Below, in pieces: positions 11,201-17,279 of a stretch of DNA of 64,000 bases. The DNA lies in contig NZ_AJVC01000003.1 of assembly GCF_000261365.1 (NCBI RefSeq), positions 1,054,001-1,118,000 of the forward strand. Reading direction: 5' to 3'. The first letter of the stretch is position 1; every line of letters begins with the position of its first letter. The notes under the pieces are model-generated. The model saw only the letters and a list, made by a program, of their open reading frames with translations, ran no database searches and was not told the origin of the DNA. The stretch comes from Herbaspirillum sp. GW103 (lineage in GTDB: Bacteria > Pseudomonadota > Gammaproteobacteria > Burkholderiales > Burkholderiaceae_D). The position numbers were made by a program, and so were the translations under genes.

Positions 11201-11419
11201 GCATCGGGGGACAAACTCAGCTTCAAGGAGTGGTTCGCCGACGATTCCAAGCGCTGGGACCGCATGGAGTTGAGCAACGGCAGATGGCTGGGTGCACCTG
11301 AGGTGGAGGCGCTTGTCTCTGCCATGGCCGCTTTTGCACCGCCACCAACCGGCCAGGCGACTTTGACACCCGGCTATCAGACGGCCTTGGCTACCGTCAT
11401 CGCTACAAGCTGGCACTGA
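5216..11419 (+). CDS. Giant RTX (hemolysin-type calcium-binding) protein with embedded C39-like cysteine peptidase domain
   Basis: A 2,067-residue protein starting just after AGGAGGGG. Residues 3-25 form one hydrophobic segment (signal or anchor). About residues 433-475 hold two EF-hand/dockerin-like loops (DVNRDGQVSSGE and DINEDGQLGSNE). From about 580 to 980 there are dense GGxGxDxLxG calcium-binding nonapeptides. Residues about 1115-1310 form a papain/C39-like domain with Cys1144 (TGTCALTS), His1249 (NHAVTLTG) and Asp1272 (TDSGRG). Further RTX blocks, an Ig-like segment (about 1450-1540) and RTX-associated C-terminal modules follow. RTX proteins are usually exported by type I secretion, but no ABC transporter or membrane-fusion partner is nearby. 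Whether the peptidase domain acts on the protein itself or on other targets is unknown. The N-terminal 400 residues match nothing I recognise. Confidence 0.85.
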   Translation: MVLIVFGLLAVLSIGFASVCYVVIDNPELIAPPPPVRTANSPPEYVIGDLGGMPVKIDHGIVQFIEYDGDPGWGERRRGPRPERTYSSRLSSFAFEVRYPDMKTRADKDAQADYEKYHPLSSSLGAELRWTNPWIGGGIRSGSRYPGHGAMDRLYQATTSHPETRVMGDQLVPIESEIPGLELFVDLGAHPTTGESWRYSSIGSGDTYFHRDSSGRPTTYINCNFRSGTRRYSLCQHEWSLESLDLNIWVSTLYPPGLLPHWQDIQIKVSQFILTFHHAQTTGPVSPPANTRRDWFSDAGYQTDTYRDASGSPVSSAIQLGKTSYDLYDPGQRAHAEYQLSSLHDDGRLNQRYWLDFSSLTTRWLLGAAGGLGFKPAGELGFKLPAGWSDPIGAFYDSQSASYDRSASIALATVRAMSATGQALSASQLAALDVNRDGQVSSGEAGALRLWADINEDGQLGSNELMSVTRNISRDDYGFLTRGSGRVVANAMSMAAPPAHTRSEPAYAGVPPSNDQELRKRMQVYPMFSGIFLWKAGEIMLGWNRNQYDYMIGTNGDDRFDVNYFAAAPAYLSRYTGRVRFFMAGAGNDVMGGSDRADTLWGGTGNDTLYGYAGADLLYGEEGDDTVLGHDGNDQLDGGAGNDLLLGGAGEDLVWGGEGADELQGNEGNDLLLGQAGNDRLYGQAGNDTLWGGDGADDLQGNEGGDALLGGAGNDRLFGQLGNDLLIGGDGDDVLVGFMASNEARQGLVAGESDDDVLQGGAGNDNLFGGPGDDQLSGESGRDLLLGDEGQDSLWGGSDDDELQGGAGNDQMDGGSGHDKLFGQAGNDRLWGGEGNDLLIGFTAGNDPKQTLLAGETDDDVLYGGAGSDVLIGGVGSDQLYGGDDRDELQGGAGDDMLMGEGGNDNLFGQAGNDTLYGGEGDDYLQGFTASNESQQRLMAGETDDDFLYGGAGTDILVGGVGSDYLDGGAGADTMVGGKGDDVYIVNSVNDTVYEQEGEGYDTVIASSNYLLNAHVEELRLLEGYRIHATGNALDNTLIGNSADNILDGVTGADLMRGGAGNDTYYVDNAGDVVSERAGEGRDMVQSSVSYRLGAQVEDLLLLDFSKPEKGSVDGRNVLVYGYPKRNELDYMQGDAVDNYTGTCALTSIANLLTQAGRPTTEAQVVRLAINNNWTVNNPALPAHQLGGTNVEEQRKLLSSYGLRNDVVTGYNEVGMANLLRSGRGVILAVNAGLLWGEEAYKGNGAVNHAVTLTGAVVGESDGALLGFYLTDSGRGRVSDMTRFVDIGSLRRAADLPNAYAIHTLEPVKYWQENIDATGNELDNNIVGNRGNNVLQGMAGDDVLSGAAGDDILTGGAGNDRLDGGSGDDTYRYQAGDGADVIQDADGNDTLLLGEGIAASSVRTTVQGGRLTLALAGGSVEMEAKAGKLVDRIQFADGTVWHARADGSGYVPTLAGPLTITGQLRQGQTVSLNTALSKPDGLGNISYRWERSANGLDWTVIAGATEALLLLGADLVGHRLRATMQSMMEDGKKESRVSAVSEKIGSASHEPVSAVPFSGELIPGEPLAVSNTAVDLHGVLGNQPQWSADALGSTLKLVQPPLGKLGIPWDNLGPLGRSIVSSSGNDYLAGTAGADRLVGLQGHDEYIVNHAGDVIVEGLFEGIDTVYASVSHTLSDNVESLTLTGTMAIDGSGNEGPNSINGNQGDNRLSGGGGNDTLHGGAGSDTLDGGPDNDWLDGGTGGDIYLFGRGSGEDTINEADRSAAARASMDVVTLGPGIAQDDLHVSRNRWDDLVLNVVGTSDKLMLSGWFSDAGSAIDQIRFCDGTAWDAGKLTERSAIATRHDDYLVGTGGADRLEGLAGDDTYVVNHAGDVIVEKRGEGVDKVMSSMSFILTSELEHLELTGTGDIDGRGNAGANRLLGNWGRNVLDGGAGDDYLAGGGGGDTYLFGPGSGTDIIDINDGDGADDDRIRIGAGVLEQQIWLRRVEEDLELSLFASGDKLSFKEWFADDSKRWDRMELSNGRWLGAPEVEALVSAMAAFAPPPTGQATLTPGYQTALATVIATSWH

Positions 11420-11520
11420 CGCTGCATTCTGCGGCATTCCCTCTGCATTTCGTCGCATCCCGCTATCGTCCTGCCAGCGGCCTCAGCAGAATCGCTCCAC
11501 CGATTCGCTGAAAGCCTGCC

Positions 11521-11934
11521 ATGTCCCTCACACCCCTCATTGCACTCCACCTGAGCGTCGCGCTCGCTGCCGTCGTCATGGGCCCCTTCGCCTTCTGGGC
11601 CCGGCTGGGTCGCACGGCGCGGCCACGATGGCACCGTATCCTGGGCTATGCCTGGTTCAGCTGCATGGCCATCACGGTCCTGTCGGCACTCTTCATCCGT
11701 TCGCATGACCTGCCCAACATCGCGGGATACACGCCGCTGCATCTGCTGGTGCCAGCTACGACTTTCCTGCTCTACCGTGGGCTCTCGGCGGTGCTGCGCG
11801 GCGATATCGCGCTGCATCGGCGCACCATGCAGCGGGTCTACATCGGAGCCTGCCTGGTGGCAGGCGCGTTCACCTTGCTGCCGTCACGCTATCTCGGTCA
11901 GCTGCTGTGGGGACAATGGCTGGGTTGGCTGTAG
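11521..11934 (+). CDS. DUF2306-type membrane protein
   Basis: A 137-residue protein with four predicted membrane helices and the spacing of conserved His/Arg residues seen in DUF2306 proteins (LHLSVALAAVVMGPFAF, then HRILGY, LHLLVPATTFLL and LHRRTMQRVYIG). These small integral membrane proteins have no established biochemical role. The histidines might suggest metal or heme binding, which is inference. The ATG follows a short gap after the RTX gene, and the convergent VIT gene ends 13 bases downstream. Confidence 0.75.
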   Translation: MSLTPLIALHLSVALAAVVMGPFAFWARLGRTARPRWHRILGYAWFSCMAITVLSALFIRSHDLPNIAGYTPLHLLVPATTFLLYRGLSAVLRGDIALHRRTMQRVYIGACLVAGAFTLLPSRYLGQLLWGQWLGWL

Positions 11935-11947
11935 GCCACCACAGGCC

Positions 11948-12643
11948 CTAGACTGCAGCGCCAAAGAAAGACCCGATGGCGGCCGTACAGCCCATGGCCA
12001 GCGAGCTCCACAGACTCACGCGCAAAGCGCCCTTCCACAGATTGGCACCGCCTGTTTTGGCGGCGACCGCGCCCAGTACCGCCAGCGACAGCAGGGCCGC
12101 AATTACAATGGCCGGCAACAGGCTGGCCGCCGGCGCCAGCAGCACCACCGCCAGCGGCAAGGCCGCACCGGCCGCAAAGCTCAAGGCCGACACCACGGCC
12201 GCCTGCACTGGCCGCGCCGCCGTGGTTTCGGAAATGCCCAGCTCATCACGCGCATGCGCATCCAGCGCATCGTGGGCCATCAACTGGGTAGCGACCTGAT
12301 GCGCGGTTTCCTGGTTCAGCCCCCGCCGCATGTAGATGCCCATCAGCTCCCGATGCTCGCCTTCCGGATCGGTCGCCAGTTCCTCGCGCTCCTGGCTCAG
12401 GGCCGCATGCTCGCTGTCGGCCTGCGAATGGACGGATACGTATTCTCCGGTGGCCATCGACATGGCCCCCGCCACCAGCCCGGCTACGCCGGTGAGAAGT
12501 ACGTTCTCATGCGATGCACTGGCCGCCACCACGCCCACCAGCAGGCTGGCAGTGGAGACAATGCCGTCGTTGGCACCGAGGACGGCGGCGCGCAGCCAGG
12601 AGATGGCGTCGACCTTGTGATGTTCGAGATGGAATTTGGCCAT
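11948..12643 (-). CDS. VIT/CCC1-family iron/manganese transporter
   Basis: A 231-residue membrane protein. The N-terminal signature KVDAISWLRAAVLGANDGIVSTASLLVGV is the hallmark of the vacuolar iron transporter/CCC1 family. Five membrane helices are expected, with an acidic/Met-rich cytoplasmic segment (EHAALSQEREELATDPEGEHRELMGIYMRRGL, about residues 80-115) that binds divalent metal in this family. Bacterial members move Fe2+ or Mn2+ out of the cytosol. It is transcribed alone, convergent with the DUF2306 gene, and no Fur or riboswitch-like signal was identified upstream. Confidence 0.88.
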   Translation of the reverse strand: MAKFHLEHHKVDAISWLRAAVLGANDGIVSTASLLVGVVAASASHENVLLTGVAGLVAGAMSMATGEYVSVHSQADSEHAALSQEREELATDPEGEHRELMGIYMRRGLNQETAHQVATQLMAHDALDAHARDELGISETTAARPVQAAVVSALSFAAGAALPLAVVLLAPAASLLPAIVIAALLSLAVLGAVAAKTGGANLWKGALRVSLWSSLAMGCTAAIGSFFGAAV

Positions 12644-12957
12644 GGCACTTCAATTGCGAGGTTGCAGAATGGCGCAGATTCTAGGGCCGCACTGACGCAA
12701 AGGCCACGACAATTAGCGAAAATGAGGGCAATTCGTATTTGCCCGGCAGCCATTGTGGCCGGGGCGGGCCGGATTCGCTTTGCAGCTACCGCCCATTGCG
12801 GTCACGGTCCATCGCGCGCAATCTGATGCAGGCGGCCAGGTCGACACGGCCAGCGACGTGCCGATTGTCCATGGCCATTCCTGGTGAAATTTCTTCATAT
12901 TCCAACCGGGCAGGGGCGGCAAGTGCCGCTATTGACGGCATCCGCCTGCATCCAGCT
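12644..12957. other. Intergenic region, nothing recognised
   Basis: About 310 bases between the VIT transporter and the YeeE/YedE pair, both transcribed leftward. No supported gene, RNA gene or clear terminator was found. It should contain the VIT promoter and the end of the sulfur-transport operon. Confidence 0.4.
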
Positions 12958-13386
12958 TCATTTCGCCCCGAAACCCTCGATTCGGCCGAACAGCAGCATG
13001 CCCGCCAGCATGGCCAGCACGAATATCAGCCCCTTGCCCGACGCCATGCCCAGCAAGACCAGCGCCGGTCCCGGGCAAATGCCGGCGATACCCCAGCCGA
13101 CACCGAAGAGCAGGCTGCCCAGCACCAGCCGACGGTCGATCGTGCGCGTGGCAGGCAACTGCATGGGGGCATCCAGCCAGGCGCGTGAGCGGCGGCGCGC
13201 CAAGGTGAAGGCGGGCATGCCGATGGCGATGGCGCCGGCCATCACCAGGGCCAGCGAGGGATCCCAATGACCCGCCAGGTCCAGAAAACCCAATACCTTG
13301 GCCGGATCGGCCATGCCGGAGACGATCAGACCAAGACCAAACAACAGACCCGCGACCAGCGCGGCCAACATGCGCAGGAAATTCAT
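12958..13386 (-). CDS. YeeE/YedE family sulfur-compound transporter, second half
   Basis: A 142-residue membrane protein with YeeE/YedE signatures (LLFGLGLIVSGMADPAKVLGFLD, and GWGIAGICPGPALV, which carries the conserved Cys). It is the partner half of the split YeeE/YedE transporter encoded immediately upstream: the start ATG overlaps the upstream stop (ATGA), indicating translational coupling. YeeE-type proteins import thiosulfate or related sulfane-sulfur compounds, with conserved cysteines lining the path. The open frame extends further upstream but the ATGA start is far more credible. A BigR-like repressor heads this operon, fitting control by persulfide. Confidence 0.87.
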   Translation of the reverse strand: MNFLRMLAALVAGLLFGLGLIVSGMADPAKVLGFLDLAGHWDPSLALVMAGAIAIGMPAFTLARRRSRAWLDAPMQLPATRTIDRRLVLGSLLFGVGWGIAGICPGPALVLLGMASGKGLIFVLAMLAGMLLFGRIEGFGAK

Positions 13387-13832
13387 GGCAGCGCTCCTTG
13401 CAGATCCAGTACGTGACGCAGCAGATAGACGCTCAGGAAACCGGCGCCCATGAAGCAGGCCGTGGCCACCGCCGAGCGCGGCGACAGGCGCGACAGCCCG
13501 CACACGCCATGACCGCTGGTGCAGCCGGCGCCGTAGCGGGTGCCTACGCCGACCAGCAAGCCGGCCAGAATGATTTCCGCATAGCCGGCATCAATGCGCA
13601 GGGCGGGCAGGGCGTGTATGAGCGCATACAGGACCGGTGCGAGCAGCAAGCCCAGTACGAACAGCAGGCGCCAGGCACGGTCCGCTGCCTGCGGTGGCAG
13701 CAGCCCCGCCACGATGCCGCTGATCCCGGCGATGCGGCCATTGCACAGGACCAGCACGCTCGCGGCCAGTCCGATCAGCAGGCCACCGCCCAAGGCGGCA
13801 GCAGGGGTGAAGCTATTCCAGGCAATCTCCAT
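13383..13832 (-). CDS. YeeE/YedE family sulfur-compound transporter, first half
   Basis: A 149-residue membrane protein with several helices and the YeeE/YedE signature GVGTRYGAGCTSGHGVCGLSR, which holds the conserved cysteines. With the following gene it forms the split transporter often found beside BigR or beta-lactamase-like sulfur hydrolases. I chose the ATG six bases after GAAGGA; an ATG two codons earlier overlaps the stop of the repressor gene. The three genes are evidently one transcript: repressor, then the two membrane halves, all overlapping by a few bases. Confidence 0.85.
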   Translation of the reverse strand: MEIAWNSFTPAAALGGGLLIGLAASVLVLCNGRIAGISGIVAGLLPPQAADRAWRLLFVLGLLLAPVLYALIHALPALRIDAGYAEIILAGLLVGVGTRYGAGCTSGHGVCGLSRLSPRSAVATACFMGAGFLSVYLLRHVLDLQGALP

Positions 13833-13834
13833 GG

Positions 13835-14152
13835 TCATTCCTTCGGGCAATAAAGTTGATACATCAGGCCCAGCATCTCCAGCAGCCTGGGATCGGCGAC
13901 ACGGTAATACACACGCTTGCCTTCCCGCCGCGTACTGACCACGCCTTCATTGCGCAAGACACCGAGTTGCTGCGACAGGGTGGGCTGGCGGATGTCGAGT
14001 GCTTCCTCCAGCTCGCTCACGCACATTTCGGTTTGCGAGAGCTGGCACATCAGCAGCAGCCGGTCTTCATTGGCGAGCACCTTGAGCGCAGCCACGGCCT
14101 GGCCGGCGGCACGGCGCATCTGCTCGGCTTGCAGCGGGGAAGAGGTGGTCAT
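13835..14152 (-). CDS. ArsR-family transcriptional repressor, BigR/SqrR-like persulfide sensor
   Basis: A 105-residue winged-helix repressor (LANEDRLLLMCQLSQTEMCVSELEEALDIRQPTLSQQLGVLRNEGVVSTRREGKRVYYRV). The TEMCVSELEE motif and the late Cys (LYCPKE, near the C-terminus) correspond to the two cysteines that form a tetrasulfide in BigR/SqrR. This separates it from metal-sensing ArsR members, which use different ligand pairs. It heads the YeeE/YedE operon and probably represses it until persulfide accumulates. The frame extends 28 codons upstream, but the extension crosses the promoter; MTTSSPLQ is the natural start. Confidence 0.85.
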   Translation of the reverse strand: MTTSSPLQAEQMRRAAGQAVAALKVLANEDRLLLMCQLSQTEMCVSELEEALDIRQPTLSQQLGVLRNEGVVSTRREGKRVYYRVADPRLLEMLGLMYQLYCPKE

Positions 14153-14164
14153 GGGATTCAATAT

Positions 14165-14218
14165 GCTTTTCAATAATATATTTAAATGTATAATATATGG
14201 ACCGCATGGCAATTGCAA
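14165..14218 (-). promoter_or_regulatory. Promoter and AT-rich operator of the BigR-like operon
   Basis: Reading leftward, TTGCAA (14218-14213) and TATTAT (14195-14190) are separated by 17 bases, a good sigma-70 pair, about 40 bases before the repressor start. The -10 and the bases after it are an AT-rich stretch with dyad character (ATATATTTAAATGTATAAT region), like the AT-rich sites bound by BigR. Autoregulation is inferred from position. Confidence 0.55.
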
Positions 14219-14278
14219 GCCTAAGCACAAGCGCAAGTGAAGAAAAAGGGAAAAGGTCGGGCGGCCAGTGAGCGCGGC

Positions 14279-14494
14279 TCAGGAGGCGGCGTGCAGCAGG
14301 TCGATCAGGTGCCGGCTGGCCTGCTTGGCGGCGGCCATGGCTTCTTCGGCAAAGGCAAAAGGAGCATCCTCACCGCAGAATTGCAGCTTGCCGTTGATGT
14401 AGAGATCCCAGGTCCAGCCGCTGCCGGTGTCACTCGGACACTTGAGCTCTATTCTGACCAGCTCGTCGCGATACCTGAAAAGTGCCTTCCTCAT
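14279..14494 (-). CDS. Small hypothetical protein
   Basis: A 71-residue protein that I do not recognise. It begins with a basic stretch (MRKALFRYRDELVRIELKCP), has a Trp-rich centre (GSGWTWDLYINGKLQF) and an Ala-rich helical C-terminus (AFAEEAMAAAKQASRHLIDLL). A GGGCAGG sequence precedes the ATG. The look is that of a small single-domain cytoplasmic protein with a beta N-terminal half and one helix. No signal peptide or membrane segment is seen. It lies between the BigR-like promoter and the LysR gene and probably has its own promoter. Confidence 0.55.
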   Translation of the reverse strand: MRKALFRYRDELVRIELKCPSDTGSGWTWDLYINGKLQFCGEDAPFAFAEEAMAAAKQASRHLIDLLHAAS

Positions 14495-14700
14495 CCTGCC
14501 CGCCGGGTTTCTTATGGTGAAGCAGCAAGCTCGACAGCACTTGCTCCTGAGTTGCCAAAGTGTACGCCATTACCAGCTTGTCAATAATGGCATTAGATTG
14601 CATATAGTCGCTACTATGCTTTCCATTCTACCCATTAGTAACATTTATTGCTGAGTGGTAACCGGCGGCGGCCAGGCATGCCCGAGATGCTCAGGCAGCC

Positions 14701-15594
14701 TCAGGCAGAATGCGGGCCGCCGGCCAAGAGCCGGTCCAGCAATTCGTCGTAGTGATGATGGGGGGTGGTGATGGCGAAGAAGCTTTCCACCAGCTCGCTG
14801 GTCTGGCCGGCTACCACCAGTGTGCCATTGCGCAACTCGTCCTGTACCACCACCTCGGGCAGCACCGTGAGCCAGCCGCTGTCACGGGCGATCAGACGCA
14901 GCATGGCCATGTCATCGACCTCGGCGCGCATGCGCGGGCGCACATCGTTGGAAATGCACAGCGCATCGAACTGCATGCGCAAGGCGTGGCGCGGACCGGG
15001 CAGAGCCATGTCGACCCCTTCCAGATCCTGCGGAATACGCAGGCTGCGGGCTTCCCAGCGATGCGCCGGCCCCACCACCGAGACCGCCTGGCTGCCCAGG
15101 AAGCGGCAGTGCAGCGGCCGGTCGGGATCGGAGGGGACGGTTTCGTTGGCCAGCACCACATCAAGCTGGTGCTGCATGAGTCGTTCCAGCAAGCCCTCCA
15201 GCAAGCCCGACTCCAGCGTCAGGGAGACCGAGGGATCCGAGAGCATGGGCCGGATCCAGTTTTCCTGATAGTTACGCGACAGCGTGGCCACGCTGCCCAC
15301 CCGCAGACGCGTCACGCCGGCCGAGCGCCCCTCCAGCCGGCCCAGCATTTCCTGGCTGAGGCCAAAGATGTTGTCGGCATAGTTGAACACCAACTGCCCG
15401 GTATCGGTCAAGCTCAGGCGGCGACCTTCACGGATGAAGAGATCTTCATCCAGCTGCTTCTCCAGCTGCCGAATCTGGGCCGATACGGCCGACTGTGAAG
15501 TATGAAGCTCTTCCGCCGCCCGGGTGAGATGGCCGAGCTTGGCAACCCGCCAGAAATAACGCAGATGATGAAAGTTAAGCTGTTCTAGACGCAT
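14701..15594 (-). CDS. LysR-family regulator, probably of the divergent dab operon
   Basis: A 297-residue LysR regulator: N-terminal winged helix-turn-helix (LNFHHLRYFWRVAKLGHLTRAAEELHTSQSAVSAQIRQLEKQL, about residues 5-48) and a substrate-binding domain that resembles NhaR/CbbR-type members. It is divergent from dabB, with about 100 bases between the starts, the usual arrangement for a LysR protein and its target. Control of inorganic-carbon uptake is therefore likely but inferred from position. The effector is unknown. Confidence 0.85.
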   Translation of the reverse strand: MRLEQLNFHHLRYFWRVAKLGHLTRAAEELHTSQSAVSAQIRQLEKQLDEDLFIREGRRLSLTDTGQLVFNYADNIFGLSQEMLGRLEGRSAGVTRLRVGSVATLSRNYQENWIRPMLSDPSVSLTLESGLLEGLLERLMQHQLDVVLANETVPSDPDRPLHCRFLGSQAVSVVGPAHRWEARSLRIPQDLEGVDMALPGPRHALRMQFDALCISNDVRPRMRAEVDDMAMLRLIARDSGWLTVLPEVVVQDELRNGTLVVAGQTSELVESFFAITTPHHHYDELLDRLLAGGPHSA

Positions 15595-15693
15595 CGTTCT
15601 TATTTTTGAATGAATTTGTTCTCATAAATGTAATTTACAGAACGATCGATGGCAAGCATCATGATGGCATTCCAATTCATGAGGTTGCTTGTC

Positions 15694-17256
15694 ATGACGA
15701 CCATCCCGCTGATCTCCTGCAGTGCCTGGGCACCGCCCGCACTGACGATGGCCGCCGCCCTGGTGCTGGGCCTGTCCCGGCTGGCGCCGCCACGCGTCTG
15801 GACGCTGTTCCGGTTGCTGTCCCTGCTGGCCTTGCTGTCGGCCTTGTTCAATCTGGTGGCGGGCCGCGCTGGCGCGCCCTGGCCGGGCGTATTGCACCCG
15901 ACCACGCTGGGGCTGGTGCTGGCCCTGCTGGTGCAGGGACTGGGCACGGTGATCGGCAGCTTCTCCGCGCGCTATCTGCAAGGCGAGCAGGGGCAGCGTC
16001 AATATGCCGCCGCCCTGGCGCTGGTGCTCACGGCCGTGCACCTGCTGCTGCTGGCCGATCACTGGGTGGTGCTCATCGCCGCCTGGGCAGTGGTCGGCCT
16101 GGCCTTGCAGCGCTTGCTGTGTTTCTATCCGGACCGTCCGTTTGCACGGCTGGCCTCCTACAAGAAGAGCATTGCCGACCGTATCGCCGACTGCCTGCTG
16201 ATCGCCGCCGCTGCACTGGCCTGGGTGAGCGTGGGCAGCGGCTCGTTCTCGGACTTGTGGCTGTACCTGGACCAGCACGGCATGTCGAGCGCCTTGCAGA
16301 TGAGCGCACTGTGCCTGACCCTGGCGGTGATCCTGCGCACGGCTTTGCTGCCGGTGCACGGCTGGCTGATCCAGGTGATGGAGGCGCCCACCCCGGTGTC
16401 GGCCTTGCTGCATGCGGGCGTGGTCAACCTGGGCGGATTCGTGCTGGTGCGCTTTGCGCCCCTGCTGGAGCAGGCCGTCGCCGCGCGCGCCGTGCTGCTC
16501 ATCGTCAGCGCCGGCACCGTTCTGTTGGCCGGGCTGGTGATGCTCACCCGCATCAGTATCAAGGTCAAGCTGGCCTGGTCGACCGTGGCGCAGATGGGAT
16601 TCATGTTGCTGGAATGCGCGGCCGGCCTGTACCTGTTCGCTGCGTTGCACCTGATCGGTCACTCGCTCTACAAGGCGCATGCCTTTCTGTCGGCTTCCTC
16701 GGTGGTGCGGGAGACCCGCCTGTCGGCCCTTTACAGCGCCGCGACTCCGTCGGCCTGGAGCGTGATCCTGGCACCCGTGGTCAGTATCGCCCTGGTGCTG
16801 GGCCTGCACAGCTTGAGCCCGCATGCCGCCTGGCCGTGGTGGTGGAGCGGCATTCTCGGGCTGGCCTGGGCGCCGCTGCTGTGGTGCTCCACGGCCAAGG
16901 GCAGTGGCCGGGTGCGCGGCTGGCTGCTGGGCCTGCTGGGGGCCGCCGGGCTCACCCTGGCCGCGCTGCTGGCCCACCTGCTGCCGCTGCATATCAACGA
17001 TTACCCGCGCGCCGTGTTTGGCGTGACGGCGCTGCTGGCGATGCTGGCCCTGTATGTCTGCATGGGTCTGATGCAACTGGCGCCGCAGGCCATGGCCGCC
17101 TGGCGCCGCCGCAGCTACGCCGGCTTCTATCTGGATGAAGCCTACACCCGGCTGGCCTTGCAACTCTGGCCCTCCAACTGGGCACCCAGCGCCCGCCGGG
17201 CCGCCACCGGGCAACAAATGAACAATCTTGCCAGCGATGGCCGTGGCCAGGGCTGA
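15694..17256 (+). CDS. dabB: DabB, membrane subunit of inorganic-carbon transporter (NADH dehydrogenase subunit 5-like)
   Basis: A polytopic protein of about 520 residues with proton-translocating antiporter signatures of complex I subunits (LRTALLPVHGWLIQVMEAPTPVSALLHAGVVNLGGFVLVRFAPLL, and LAWSTVAQMGFMLLECAAGLY). In other bacteria this subunit pairs with a DUF2309 protein (DabA) to form a cation-gradient-driven CO2/bicarbonate-accumulating complex. I chose the ATG preceded by GAGG; the frame opens at 15649 with several alternative ATGs. No other complex I genes are nearby, which supports a Dab role over respiration. The dabA start is 23 bases downstream. Confidence 0.88.
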   Translation: MTTIPLISCSAWAPPALTMAAALVLGLSRLAPPRVWTLFRLLSLLALLSALFNLVAGRAGAPWPGVLHPTTLGLVLALLVQGLGTVIGSFSARYLQGEQGQRQYAAALALVLTAVHLLLLADHWVVLIAAWAVVGLALQRLLCFYPDRPFARLASYKKSIADRIADCLLIAAAALAWVSVGSGSFSDLWLYLDQHGMSSALQMSALCLTLAVILRTALLPVHGWLIQVMEAPTPVSALLHAGVVNLGGFVLVRFAPLLEQAVAARAVLLIVSAGTVLLAGLVMLTRISIKVKLAWSTVAQMGFMLLECAAGLYLFAALHLIGHSLYKAHAFLSASSVVRETRLSALYSAATPSAWSVILAPVVSIALVLGLHSLSPHAAWPWWWSGILGLAWAPLLWCSTAKGSGRVRGWLLGLLGAAGLTLAALLAHLLPLHINDYPRAVFGVTALLAMLALYVCMGLMQLAPQAMAAWRRRSYAGFYLDEAYTRLALQLWPSNWAPSARRAATGQQMNNLASDGRGQG

Positions 17257-17279
17257 ACCCGACTCACCGGAGAATCTGC

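Noticed and set aside
15622-17217. Open frame of 531 codons on the minus strand
   Set aside because: Antisense to dabB; the translation is Gln/His/Gly-rich without any domain.
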